The notes beneath the pieces are model-generated. The model did not search any database. It was given only the letters and a program-made list of their open reading frames with translations, and was not told the origin of the DNA. This document shows positions 45,552 to 57,075 of a stretch of DNA of 64,000 bases, piece after piece (the stretch's first letter is position 1; each line of letters starts with the position of its first letter). Origin of the DNA: Saururus chinensis (taxonomy: Eukaryota; Streptophyta; Magnoliopsida; Piperales; Saururaceae); contig CP141142.1 in the NCBI GenBank assembly GCA_035235625.1, positions 36,900,995 to 36,964,994 on the forward strand, read 5' to 3'. Position numbers and translations under genes: made by a program.

Positions 45552-46253
45552 TTTTCTTTCTTGTAAAGACTTGTCTAGCCTAACTAGTTTTTATGATCAA
45601 AGCTTGGTCACCAATAATGCGAGGCTGCCACATCACTAAGAAAATGGTGAGAAAGAAGCCTAGAAACAGATCTAACAGTTCTCATGTTCCTCCCCCCTCC
45701 CCCCGTTAGGTGTCTATTGGTCATGTAATTTATCATGGTAGGTGGTGGAGAAAATATTTTTCTTATTATAATGACTTCCCTAACCTCCCTAACTACTACC
45801 TCGTCTTATTTTTCTTTCTTGTTTAGTTGAAAACCAAAGTACTTCATTTAAAAAAACCAAATTACTCCTTAATCTGGGGATCGTTTCTATCTTTTATCAA
45901 AGAAAACCATAAAAATCAATTTTTTATCCCTCCATTTGCGTTACATATTGCATGATAGTACTCTTTCTACATTTTTATTCAACTCAGGTTGTCGTATCTA
46001 ATGTAATGTGCCTTATCTTTTTATGTCACCTAGGAGATTGTCGTCATGCTCTCCGAAACTATTTTCGGCTGCATGCTTGATTCGGCTTGGTTGACTTAGT
46101 GTAGTTGGGCTGCTGCAGCGGCCAAATCATCGGATTCCGTTTCCCTCACAGGCATCTACTGACGCAGAACTCCAACGAAATCAAAGATTACAAAGGCATC
46201 CATGGATGGGCTCAACAAGTAAGTAGAGGGACTTAACACTCAGATATCAGAAA
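45552..46253. other. Intergenic, promoter region of the P450 gene
   Basis: No gene is seen. A C-rich stretch lies at 45691-45705. I could not identify a convincing TATA box; the leader just before the start codon ends CAGATATCAGAAA. Confidence 0.4.
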
Positions 46254-48928
46254 ATGGAACTGCCTCTTCTCTTCCTTCTATCCCTCTTCACCTTGTTCAT
46301 CTTCTTTTACATCACCCGGCAATCTTCAGGCAGATGCAAGGCCCAGTCCGGCGTATCCAAGTCGCCTCCCGGACCGCGGAGACTACCCATCATCGGCAGC
46401 TTGCACCATTTACTTGGCCAACTTCCTCACCACAGCCTGAGGGACTTAGCTCGAAAGCATGGCCCTATCATGCATCTACAGCTTGGCGAGATCCCGATGG
46501 TGGTTGTCTCTTCAGCTGAGGTAGCGAAAGAGGTCTTGAAGACGCATGACCTCTCGTTTGCTACCAGACCACAGACGGCCAGCATGGATATAATGACATA
46601 TGGATTCACGGACATAGCCCTTGCACCCTACGGTCTGTACTGGAGGCAACTGCGCAAGATTTGTACGCTACAGTTCTTGAGCGCCAAACGAGTGGAGTCA
46701 TTCAGGTCCCTCAGGGAAGAAGAGGTGTCAAATCTTGTAGAGTCAATTTGCTCAGCATCTAACTCTCCCGTAAATCTCAGCAAAAGGCTCCAGACGTTAA
46801 CAAACGACATAGTATCCAGAGCAGCGATGGGAAATAAAGGCGATGGCGAGGAGCAATTTCTAGCAGCAACCAAGGAAGCAATAAAGATGACCGGTGGTTT
46901 CAATTTGGTCGACCTATTCCCCACATCCAAGTTGGTTGCTACTTTTTGCGGATCCAAGTCCAAGCTGGAGAAGGTGCATAGCCGACTAGATGGGATGTTA
47001 GATAAGATTATTCAGGAGCATAGGCACAAAACAGTATCAGTCATGAAGGATTCTGACCATATCGATTTAATTGATGTCCTACTGAGACTCCAAAAAAGTG
47101 AAGATCTTGAGATTCCCCTGACAGATGACAACATCAAAGCTGTGATCCTCGTGAGTATCTTTTAAGGGAAAATACAACATTCAAACTTCTATGCTCATTG
47201 TATTCAAGATATTTTTATTACTCTATCTAATATGCTCTTATTTTAAAATAACCCTACACCAGAATTTGCACACTAAAACCTTATATTGATTAAACTGAAA
47301 AAAGTGGGTTTCACACGATAATATAGAGAGTCTTATTTTCCTCTGCCAAAAAAAAAAAAGGTGCAAGGCTTCAATGGTGTAGGAAAGTTATTATTACTTA
47401 AATTTTATATCTACTATACCCATTGAATTATTAATTAAAATATAGTATTGATCTTTTATAGTGTGTATATAGACCCATATTGTGGGCCCACCATGTCTTA
47501 TTATATTATAGATCCCATGTTGTGGGTCCATTATTGTGGGCCCATATGTCGTTGATCATCATGTTTTAGGCCCCGCATGTTCTAAGTCAACCATGCATCA
47601 TGTATCATTATTTTATGAGTTCGAGATGTTGTGGACATAGCTACAACCATATTCTCTTGATAAGGTTACTTTTGTTTCTCTGAAAATAGAAGGATATTGT
47701 TGGGTTTTAATATTTCAATTCCTATAATAGATAGGAAATTTTAAAATAAGGGTATGTTGGATATAACAAAAATATCTTGGATATAACTGAAATGAAAGTT
47801 TTAAAATTAGGTATTTTCGATATTTTCCCATCTCTTTTTAATTTCGTCCGGCAATGATGAATGCCCAACAGGAATACAATTGCCAATTCCTTGTTTAATA
47901 TAAATGAAGAGGTGAGATGCTTAGGAAGGTTTTAAAGTTTTGGAAAACCGCTTTGTTAGCTGCCCATAGAGATTATATCCCAACTTATCCTATGTACTTT
48001 GTACATGCCCAAGGGATGGGTGGCGGGATATATATGTCGCTTCTCGTTATATAAAAATGATAAAATCGGTAGCAACATGTAGGCGTATAAAAGTTTGTTG
48101 TTAATTTTTAGTCCTAATTAATTAAATACCCAAACACCCCTGCTTAAAAAGAAATACTCCATGATAGAACTGGTAGACTTGATATGGGCATTGAAATGTT
48201 TGTTGTTGATTAGAAGTCCTGAGGGTCCGAACACCCTACATATTAAAAGATATGATATAATTAAATGACATGATATGGGCTTAGAAATGTTTGCCGTTGA
48301 TGTGTAGGAGTTATTCTCGGCGGGAACGGACACTTCGTCCTCTCTTATGATATGGGTAATGACAGAACTTATGAGGAATCCTAGAGCAATGGCGAAAGCT
48401 CAAGAGGAAATCAGAGGCACCTTGAAGGGAAAGAAAATTACTGAAACTGATATCCATGAGCTGCACTACCTAAAATTAGTCATCAAGGAAACGCTTAGAC
48501 TACACAGTCCATTTCCCTTACTGATCCCAAGAGAATGTCGAGAAAGTTGCCAAATTAATGGCTACGAGATACCGGAAGGGACTAGGGTCCTTGTCAATGC
48601 ATGGGCAATGCAAAGGGATGCTCATTATTGGGGAGATGATGCAGAAGAATTCAGGCCAGAGAGATTTCTTGATACTTCAGCAGATTTTAGAGGATCTCAC
48701 TTTGAGTTCATACCGTTCGGCTCTGGGAGAAGAATTTGTCCTGGTCTTTTATTTGGAATGGCCAATGTTGAACTTCCCATTGCTCAACTCTTGTACCACT
48801 TTGATTGGAAACTACCATTTGGAGTGCATCCCGAAGAGCTTGACATGAGTGAAGAATTTGGAGTTGTCGTTAGCAGGAGACAAGACCTTCACCTGGTTGC
48901 TTTTCCCATTGTAACTGATGAATGTTAA
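46254..48928 (+). CDS. Cytochrome P450, CYP71 family (CYP71D-like)
   Basis: Two-exon gene: exon 1 46254-47150, intron 47151-48307 (GTGAGT ... GTGTAG), exon 2 48308-48928; 505 residues. Parts: N-terminal membrane anchor (2-22), proline hinge PPGPRRLPIIG, C-helix WRQLRK, oxygen-binding I-helix AGTDTS (304-309) at the start of exon 2, ExxR in KETLR (Glu360/Arg363), FRPERF, and the haem loop FGSGRRICPG with ligand Cys443. All key residues are intact. A single phase-0 intron just before the I-helix is the standard place in A-type plant P450s. Sequence around the hinge and I-helix resembles CYP71D sesquiterpene (premnaspirodiene-type) oxygenases, but CYP71 substrates cannot be read from sequence; ER-bound oxidation of a terpenoid or other specialised metabolite is the reasonable expectation. 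No terpene synthase is nearby. Intact despite transposon-rich flanks. Confidence 0.92.
47151..48307 (+). other. Intron of the P450 gene
   Basis: AT-rich intron of 1157 bp. Two short local repeats are visible: the TTGTGGGCCCA or TTGTGGGTCCA words (47497, 47519, 47535), and a phrase GATATGGGC(A/T)T..GAAATGTTTG..GTTGAT at 48179-48213 and 48272-48301. No coding sequence. Confidence 0.8.
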
Positions 48929-50505
48929 CGCATATTCATGATTTTGACATGATTGTCAAGGTCAATGGAATGCTGAATAATGAGCATTATGGAAGATGGA
49001 GCAAAGTACAGGGCTAAAGATATTGTAATTTTCGGTAGATTTGATTTCTATCCATTTTTTGTTCCATTGATGAGGAGCTTATATAATTTGGACTAGAAGA
49101 ATCACCTAACAAATGTTGTCATGGTTCTGTGGCCTAACAAAGGTGTTTGATCATTTAACTAAAGGAGTCACTGCTGCACGCTGAAGGAGTCACTGATGCA
49201 CACATGCACACATTGTGTTCTAAACATAAACACTAACTCAATTTTACATAACAAATGCAGGGATATGAACCTAGGGATTGATATCTTAACCAAAATGTTG
49301 CATACTTGCATCAAACAACCATAATAATGAGTATGAAAATAAAGCATGCATACCGTCCAACACAAAATACATTATAAAGTGTCTGTCAACTACATTAAAT
49401 TGATAAATCAAAATTCAAATCCCATTCCATCGTGCTCCAGCTTTCACAAGTTAAATTTTTTTGTCTTTTCCTTCCTGCACTTTAAGTCATGTCAAACATA
49501 ACCGCACTCATGAGTACTAAAACCATAATCATGGACGAGGGCTAATAAGCATCTAATCTAGTAGTTTTCAAAACTAAGCCAATGATTTTTAATATCAAAT
49601 TACTACCACAAGCATTCATGAAATTTAACAAGTCACTATATCACCAAAACATTGTATTTGTAACACTTGGAATTTTTATCAGCAAACATTTCCTGTCATA
49701 AAGCTATCATTAAGACATCGATGTAGTATCAGTAACATCGAAGGTTATAATATTTTCATTGGTAAGGCATCCACGCATCGGTGGATCGAACCTATTCACT
49801 GTTAGAAGTGGAATCGTGGGTGGCTATATTGTTTTAGATGAAACTAGTTGGTTGCACACCTTAAAATCTCCATGAATTGCCCTGGAGAATGACTCTGAAA
49901 CTGAAAGAATAGAGAAAAATCCCTAAGAGAGAGTCAAGATCAAAGAGGCTCTGAAGAGAAATCAATAAAGGACCAGAGGTTTGAGAAACATGTTACCATT
50001 ACCATCGATGTGGTAATGGTAACAATATCGAAGGTTATAAGAGTTTCATCGGTAAGCTTAAGGCATCAACGCATCGGTGGATCAAACCTAGTCACTATTA
50101 GAAGCAGAGCTTTAGATGAAACTTGTTGGTTGCAAACCTTAAAACTCCACACATTGCCCTGGAGAAGACTCTTTTGAGACTAGAAAAATAGAGAAGGACG
50201 CCTAAGAGAGGAGTTAGGACAAAGTGGTTTTGAAGAGAAATCAATAAAGGAGCAGGGGATTCAAAAAAGATTCCTTATTGAGATTTTGTGGACTAGAGGA
50301 AGAACCATCAACTAATTTTGTGCTGAAGAGGTAGGATAGTTTAACCTCCACTTTAAATTATAAAAATCATAGAGAGTGCATTGGATGATAAATAAATTAT
50401 TCTTTTATGAATAGTTGTATAATATGGATATAGGGAGTGCACTATGTAGAGGCAAATATTGTAATTTAGGCTTTAATATGCAGTTTGAAGCAATGATTGC
50501 ATTGT
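48929..50505. other. 3' flank of the P450 gene with a tandem duplication
   Basis: The first part probably holds the 3' UTR. Between about 49715 and 50265 a segment of roughly 290 bp is present twice (see the separate entry). Nothing coding is seen. Confidence 0.5.
49715..50265. repeat. Two diverged tandem units of about 290 bp
   Basis: Shared strings in order: ATCGATGTGGTAATGG or ATCGATGTAGTATCAG, ATCGAAGGTTATAA, ACGCATCGGTGGATC, TTAGATGAAACT.GTTGGTTG, TTGCCCTGGAGAA, and GAAGAGAAATCAATAAAGGA. The first unit starts at about 49715 and the second at about 50007. Confidence 0.85.
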
Positions 50506-50708
50506 TGTAATGTCCCTATTTTTTTTATAATTTTTAACTATTTTTTAATAATTTTTGGTAGAAAAATGTGACATTTTAGCATATTTATCTTTTCATATTT
50601 TACTTCGATATTTATGCCCATAGAGTTATGTGTAGGGCTTAGTCATGGCCATTAGGCTTTAATGCGTCACATATGTTTTTGCCGTGAATTTTGGTTACAC
50701 AACGCATA

Positions 50709-50784
<76 letters not shown>

Positions 50785-51640
50785 AATGAGTCATGATTGC
50801 ATTCCAAAAAGTCCAAAACGTCCATAAGAGTGGAAAAGAAACCAGAGAGCAATTTTGGACCCTCCACCGTACCTCTCCATCACCGGATTCTATCGCTTCT
50901 TACAATAATCCCTTTCACCTTGCCGACACGAGCATGATGGTACTAGTTAGGGCCGCTGCCATGCTCTCCTTACTCCTCCACAAGCTACCAGTATTTTCCC
51001 TCGGTTCTTAGATTGTTTCATCGGTCTTGGGCCGTCAGAGAGCTTTTCGCCACAAGTTGCCATTGCTCTCCACTAGAATTAGCTTCATCCAGCCACCAGG
51101 ATCCTAGAGGCGCTGACCGTCGCCACCCTCTCCTTGAGCTTCCAGTAGTTTTTCTTGTATTTTTTCACTATGTTAGTTGAGTTTGGTCGTCGGATGATTG
51201 TTCGTCTTCTCCATGGGCTGTTTCTGATTGACCACCACCCTCCATCCCATGTTTGGCCGAAACCTCCCTTCCCATGTCTTCGTCTCCTTAACCCAGCCAT
51301 CTTCGACCCTGTCTTTGACTGCCGCACTGCTCTTTTCCCTTCCGGCTGAACCAAATGAACCACTGTGTGCGTCTTTGGGCTGCCGCAACCTTTGGTTGGC
51401 AAGGGCTGGCTAGACGTCTTGACTCGGTGATGATGGCAGGGCCATCCCAGTCTAGCATTGCCACCTCCAGTTTGGTTCCACCTTAGCGGAACTTCAGCTC
51501 GTCCTTACGTCGTCCCCCTTTTACACAGTTTATGTCGATCGGCCTCTGATTAGATTTGGTTGATTTGCCCCAACAAGGTGATAGTGGGGGTTGCCTCTAT
51601 CGGCCTTGGCATGGAAACAAACTCACGTCCTTACATCGAC
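50506..51640 (+). mobile_element. Family E, copy 5a (LTR 5' part)
   Basis: Starts TGTAATGTCCC, then AAAAATGTGACATTTTAGCA and GGGCTTAGTCATGGCC, the sense-strand counterparts of the right ends of copies 1, 3 and 4. It runs through a TA microsatellite and AAGAGTGGAAAAGAAACC, then the CACCTTGCCGACACGAGCA region also found in copy 5b. Similarity fades near 51640 where block F begins. It is truncated, with no 3' half. Confidence 0.6.
50711..50780. repeat. AT microsatellite
   Basis: Uninterrupted (AT)35 inside LTR copy 5a. The same place in copy 5b holds AATAATATATATGAGG and in copy 1 (26788-26802) a short TATATATATA run, so this is an expansion of a short AT run already in the family. Confidence 0.95.
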
Positions 51641-52168
51641 CCCCTTTTACTAGCAAGCAATCAAACCCTATTCTAATAATCCCATAATCCCTAATGATGC
51701 TAATGAGTATTCATAAAACTTCAAACTCGTACCATCAAGCAATCAAATTCCTATTCTAACAATCTTATAATCCCTAATGATGCTAATGAGTATTCATAAA
51801 AGGCTATATTCATCGGTTAGGTATCTTACCTCCGATTTCGAATCGGACTTCATCTCTATGAAGTTGGATCCTACAAAAATCAAAGAAACCTTTTTAAGCA
51901 ACAATTTGTAATACTAAAGAATTCAAAATGAGAGAGAGAAATCTAATTAACATGAGGGAGTCTATAAGAGAGGTTTGAATCAATGTTGACTGAATTTGAA
52001 AGAAAGAATGAAGTAAATCGGGTGGAACTTGAATAGAGAGAGAGAGAGAGAGATGAGAGAGTGACATGCATCACAAGGGAGATGGAGGGATGTGTGATAG
52101 GGGAGAGGGGGTTTCTTCGGCCCTTTGAAGGCTTTTCTCAAAAATCTCCTCTAGCCAAAATTGGTAAA
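51641..52168. mobile_element. LTR-like block 'F', left part
   Basis: Contains a direct repeat (GCAATCAAACCCTATTCTAA and GCAATCAAATTCCTATTCTA, both followed by CCCTAATGATGCTAATGAG), GGTTAGGTATCTTACCTCCG, and a GA microsatellite (52036-52053). Interpreted as the left part of an LTR-type element split by E copy 5b. Confidence 0.35.
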
Positions 52169-55100
52169 GTAATGTCCTTGATTTTTCTACAATTTTTTTT
52201 GTGATTTTTATGCTATTTTTTGATAATTTTTGGTAGAAAAATATAATGCTTTGGTGTATTTAATTTTATATATTTTACTACGGTATTTATACCCATAGAG
52301 TCGGGTGTGGGGCTTAATCGTGGTTGTTGGGCTTCTATGCAATCCAGATGTTTTCGGCGCGAATTTTGGTTTCATGATGTGTAAGATGTTAGTAACCAAT
52401 GCGCAAGGAGGTAGAATGATGCGTAACTGGAGCGACACGTAAAAAGGTTGGACAATGTGTAAGAAAGAAAAAAGAAAAAAATAATATATATGAGGAATGG
52501 CCACGACCGCATTTCATAAAGTTTTGAAACATCCAGAAGAGTGGAGAAAGAAACCGAGAGTGATTCCAGACCCTTTGTCGCCAAATTTTGCCTCTTCTTA
52601 CCAGAATCCACTTCGCCTTGCCGACACAAATCCGTTGGTACTGGCTAGGACTGCCTCCATGCCCTCTTTTCTCCTCCAAGAGCTACTAGTGTTTTCCATT
52701 AGTTTCCACCATGTTTCATTGGCGTTGGGTTGTCAGAGTGTTTTTTGCCATCATTTGCCACCGGTTTCCACTGGACTTAGCTTCATCCAACTGCAAGAAC
52801 TCTAGAGGAGCTGGCTAGAGCCGCCGCCACGCCCTCCTTACTCCTCCATGAGGTGTCAGTTTTTTCTTCATTTTTTCTCTCACTATTTTAGTACATTTTT
52901 GCATCACCAGTGCACTTTCGACTGCTGTTGAGCCTCCCAACCACCTCCATCCAGTCGTCCTTCTGTTGGCAAAGGTATAGCCACTATCCCAGCCCAACCA
53001 TGCTACTTCTATACCCATGCTGCCCTCACTATGCTCCATCTCCTCCACCCTACTGATCCGAGTTGTTTGAAAAACTTTATTTGGTCCAACAACCCAAAGT
53101 GTCTGCCTTTGGTATGTTTTCCACCACCGGACACCAGACAGACTACAGTTGGATTCCATTTGGCCCACCTTGACCTTGGGGTCGGTTGGGGATTGCCATT
53201 TTTGACCCCGCTTCACCCCTATTGTCCCACTCCGCCCTTCTGCCTCGATTTGAACCTTGCCCATAGGACCCTTCGTGGCCATTTTTCCATTATGATGCAT
53301 TCAATCGCCGATTGGCCTTTGGTCGGTCTTAGGGTTAGCCTTATTTTACCATGGCCTTTGCTCTGCCACTGCTCAACCCTGAGGCACCCCTTTGCCCTTT
53401 TACATGTGAGATGCACACCAATTATTTTAGTTATGGGTGGCGAACAACGATGTCGCCACTTCAGCCGGCCATTACATCCTTGCCTTAGCTATATCGCCCT
53501 TGTGAGCCTAGAGCACCTCTAGGCCCATTGACTACCCCTCTTTCCCTCACGTGGTCCTCTTTGTCACATGTGCATGTGGCCGCAAGTATGATTTAGGGTA
53601 TAGGTGCTACTTTCGTGCAACATGACCATCAGATGGCTCCACCACTAAATGGATTTGACCATCAGAGCCCCTCCACCTCTCTTATGTCCTTAAGTGTTGC
53701 CCCATGCCCTCCGCCCCTTATGTGGGCCATAGTCGACACAACATCACTACTGTGGGGTCACTACTGTTAGGTGCTATCCATGGCCAATTTTGGCATCTTA
53801 CAGCTAGTTGAGTGCCTCTTAATCGCCGACCAACTTCTATTTAGTCCACCTTTTGTGTCTGGTCACACTTGCCAATTCTTTGGCATGACCCTTTTCCCAT
53901 CTGCCCTTAGTGCACCGCCATGGATCGTGGATTTTGCGGCACAGATTTTCATCACCCTTGTCGTACCATGATTACTTTTGGCACTCCATAAACCTCAGGA
54001 CAACAACTCTCTTGGCTAGGCAATGCTTTTGGCTGCCAACTCTGCCACCAATGCCACCATTATCATGTGCTCGTCATCAAACATCATGGATTACAAGGTA
54101 GGGGAGCTTTGAACTCATCATTTCTTGATAGCATGCTTTGAATGTGTAGCAGCATGCTAGGATTGTATGATTCAATGCTTTGGATGCTATATAACGATAT
54201 GATTGCATGATTTGCACGTAAGCATGATTATATGGTATATCTAAAAATACATATGGCATACATGTAAGCTAAACATATGTTTGATGTATGTGAACTATGT
54301 GTGTGTTAGTGATGGCTAGTAAGTATGTTGATAAGCTATGTATGGAATTATGTGTATGTTATACGTATGTGTGATGGACATATGTATGTATGATGGCTAT
54401 ATGCTTGTATGAAGGATATGTGTATGTATATGGGCGATGGAAGGTAAGAGGTGATAGAGGGTTTGGTATGGATTATTTCGTGGATTGGCAACTGTATGAC
54501 GGAAGATAGAAGAAGTAAGTTGATGGGCAAGGATTTGAAATGAGTTTGTTTGGTTTGGAGTGTATATTGGGGGTTCAGTAAGTAAGAGGACTTAGGCTTA
54601 GAGCCTTATGGGGGATTGTTAGACAGTAAGAGTGTTGCATAATTGTACAAGTATAACATACATATTATGAAGTGAAAAATAAGCATAATAATATGAGGTA
54701 TATGTAAGAGGGTGATAACTAGGGTTGGCTTTAAGGAGCTTAGTTTGATCATTTTTGAGTATGATGATTTGGCCATAAGGTGGATGGTAGAGTATGTAAG
54801 AATATGTCAGAGTTTGGTGTATGACGAGTTAGGTTGTGAGTTTGATGGGTTAAGTGAAGTCTACTGTCGTAACAAGCGAGGGTTTTGAATTAGGCTCAAC
54901 TTTGGTTTGATTAGGTAGGACTATATCATTGAGAGTTGTTATTACATAATTGTATCTCATAACTTAATTCAAAATTGAATTATAAGCAAAGTAATGATAG
55001 CATTGTGAGTTTGAGACCTAAGGGTTTCGACGGATTAGGTTTCATGTTTGAGCTAGTCGATGTTGAGTAGGCTGAGCATATCTCATGTCTTGGTATGGTG

Positions 55101-56515
55101 TTTATCCTGTGGGATGTTGTCTGTGTGCTATATTTGAGCCCTAGACATTTGATGCTCTATTGAGAGCAACGTATGTTTCAATTTTGTATATGTGTTGTAT
55201 TAAGCCCAGATGTTTAATGCTTTATTAAGAGTGTTATATGTTTCTGCCCTTAATCGGCACTATATGATTCTGCTCAAGAGTAGCACTGTAAGATTCTGGC
55301 CCAAAAGTGATACTATATGATTTTGCCCTTAGTTGGCACTATATGGCCCTTATTGGCACTATACGGCTCCTATAGTGTGAGTGTTTGCGCACTCAAGTAA
55401 GTAGTATCATGGAACTGCTCTTACTAGTTTGATCTTGTGCCCCATTAGCATTGGTGTGTTTTTCCTTCGAAAAAGTCTATGACATCTAGTCACTCACCAA
55501 AGATTAAGGTGATGCCCAAGTAACATTCCTTTGCATTTCGATGCTAAAGCTTATTAATTATAATGAGCTTCAATGGTTGATAGTATATGTATGATTGTAT
55601 AAATATGTATGTTTTTGAGCAAGACTATAAGAGTATGTTTCTAAGTAAGTTTGTAAGATTTTGAGCAAGACTATAAGCGTATATTCCCAAGCAAGATTGT
55701 ATGCGTATGTTTTGAGCAAGATTGTAAGAGTAAGAATTTGAGTAAGATAATATGAGTAAGACTGTAAATGTAAGAATGATATGAGTGAGATTGTAAGTGT
55801 AAAAGTAAGTGTAAGATTGATAAGATGATTTATGTATGTGCATGGTGGTTATTTTATGTGACTCTAATGTGCTTATATGTTTTATGCTTCATGGTTGAGT
55901 GCATGAATGTATCTGTGTATGAAATTGCAGAGTTAATTGTTTAGGACTCCTCTAATGAGTATTTCATACTAAATATGAAAATATTCATTTTTCTTATTTT
56001 TTTAGCCCTGATGTTCGGGAGGCTTTTGCAGGTTTGCAACGGAGAGCTCCTGAAGATGGATGGTTGTTTCCATGGTGGATCGAATTCTATGGGTTTAGGT
56101 ATACTCTTAGAATCATTGCGAGTCTTTATTATTATTTGTGTCAGATCTAATGTATTGGGTGATATGAGAATTAAAATGTTTATAACTTCTAGATTTGTAA
56201 TTTAGATTGGACTCTGGGCTGTTTATGGGACTTGTACTCAAGGATGCCTAGGAGATATTTGTATTTAAAGCATATGATCATAGCAATTTATTGAGTACGT
56301 TTATTTTTGAGTTGCTCTTGAAGATGTTTGGTTTGGCCATATGATGTTTGATTGAAAAAAAAAATTTGTATGGGAAAAATTGATGTGTGTGTTTAAATTA
56401 TAAAACTCTTTTAACAAGTTTCATATTTCGTCATTTTCCTAATTTATAGTCATTATGTTGCAAAAATTATTCTGTGAATTTTAAGAAAAGGTGTTGAAAA
56501 ATCTCGGGCGTTACA
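52169..56515 (+). mobile_element. Family E, copy 5b: near-complete LTR
   Basis: About 4.35 kb, plus sense. Starts at the decayed GTAATGTCCTTG and ends AATCTCGGGCGTTACA at 56515. Module order is the mirror of copies 1 and 4: GGTGTGGGGCTTAATCG (52290), a GC-richer part, GGATTACAAGGTAGGGGAGC (54088), GTTAGTGATGGCTAGTAAG (a single hairpin-like unit, 54304), GTTTGAGACCTAAGGG (55010), TCTTGTGCCCCATTAGCAT (55433), AGCTTATTAATTATAATG (55549), a decayed hairpin (55969-55987), GGAGGCTTTTGCAGG (56018) and the end. No primer binding site follows, so it is probably a solo LTR. Confidence 0.65.
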
Positions 56516-57075
56516 AATTAGAGTGACCTATTCAAAGGTATTCTGATGGGGCATACTTAGAGGGTAGTTAGGGGTCAAGATTCTAGTTGGTTAGGAGGTT
56601 GAAAGAGAATAGGTCAAAGATCTATCAAGAAAACTACTTGTAACTACCTCTTGAAGTCAAGAGAGAGAAAGTTCAAATTGGCTGGGCCATATGTCCTACA
56701 CAAAATCCGTGTAGGCTCGAATAATAATGGACCTCTAACTTCAAATGGTCATATCTCTGCCATCCGAAGTTCGTTTTAGATGTTCTTGGGTGCAGTCTCT
56801 CTTTCTTCAAGTCTAGTTTTGAATATAAAAGGTTTTATTTAAAATTCTATGTCTAGTAAGAGATATATTATTTATAAAAAACTAGGGTAAAAAAACCCTA
56901 AAGTCAATGGGTCAGGTCTACTAATGCCTAAATGTTAAACTAAATTTCTAGCTCAATAAACAAGCAAAAAAACTCTAAAATAAAGCAAACATGAAATAAA
57001 AATATTTCCCTAAGTTTAAATAAGAAATAAAGTTGTTTCTTGAACCTGTTTCGACAACCCTGGGTCCACAATGTG
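56516..57075. mobile_element. LTR-like block 'F', right part
   Basis: Continues block F after E copy 5b. It ends with CGACAACCCTGGGTCCACAA then TGTGACA, close in style to the right end of LTR D (ATCAGGGTTGTCACA), and carries TCATATCTCTGCCATCCGAA, which parallels the CGTAACTCTTTACCC.. region of LTRs A and B. The boundaries are not proven. Confidence 0.35.

Noticed and set aside
53031..53522. 163-codon frame and opposing 161-codon frame
   Set aside because: Both lie in the GC-richer part of E copy 5b and have no counterpart frame in other copies.
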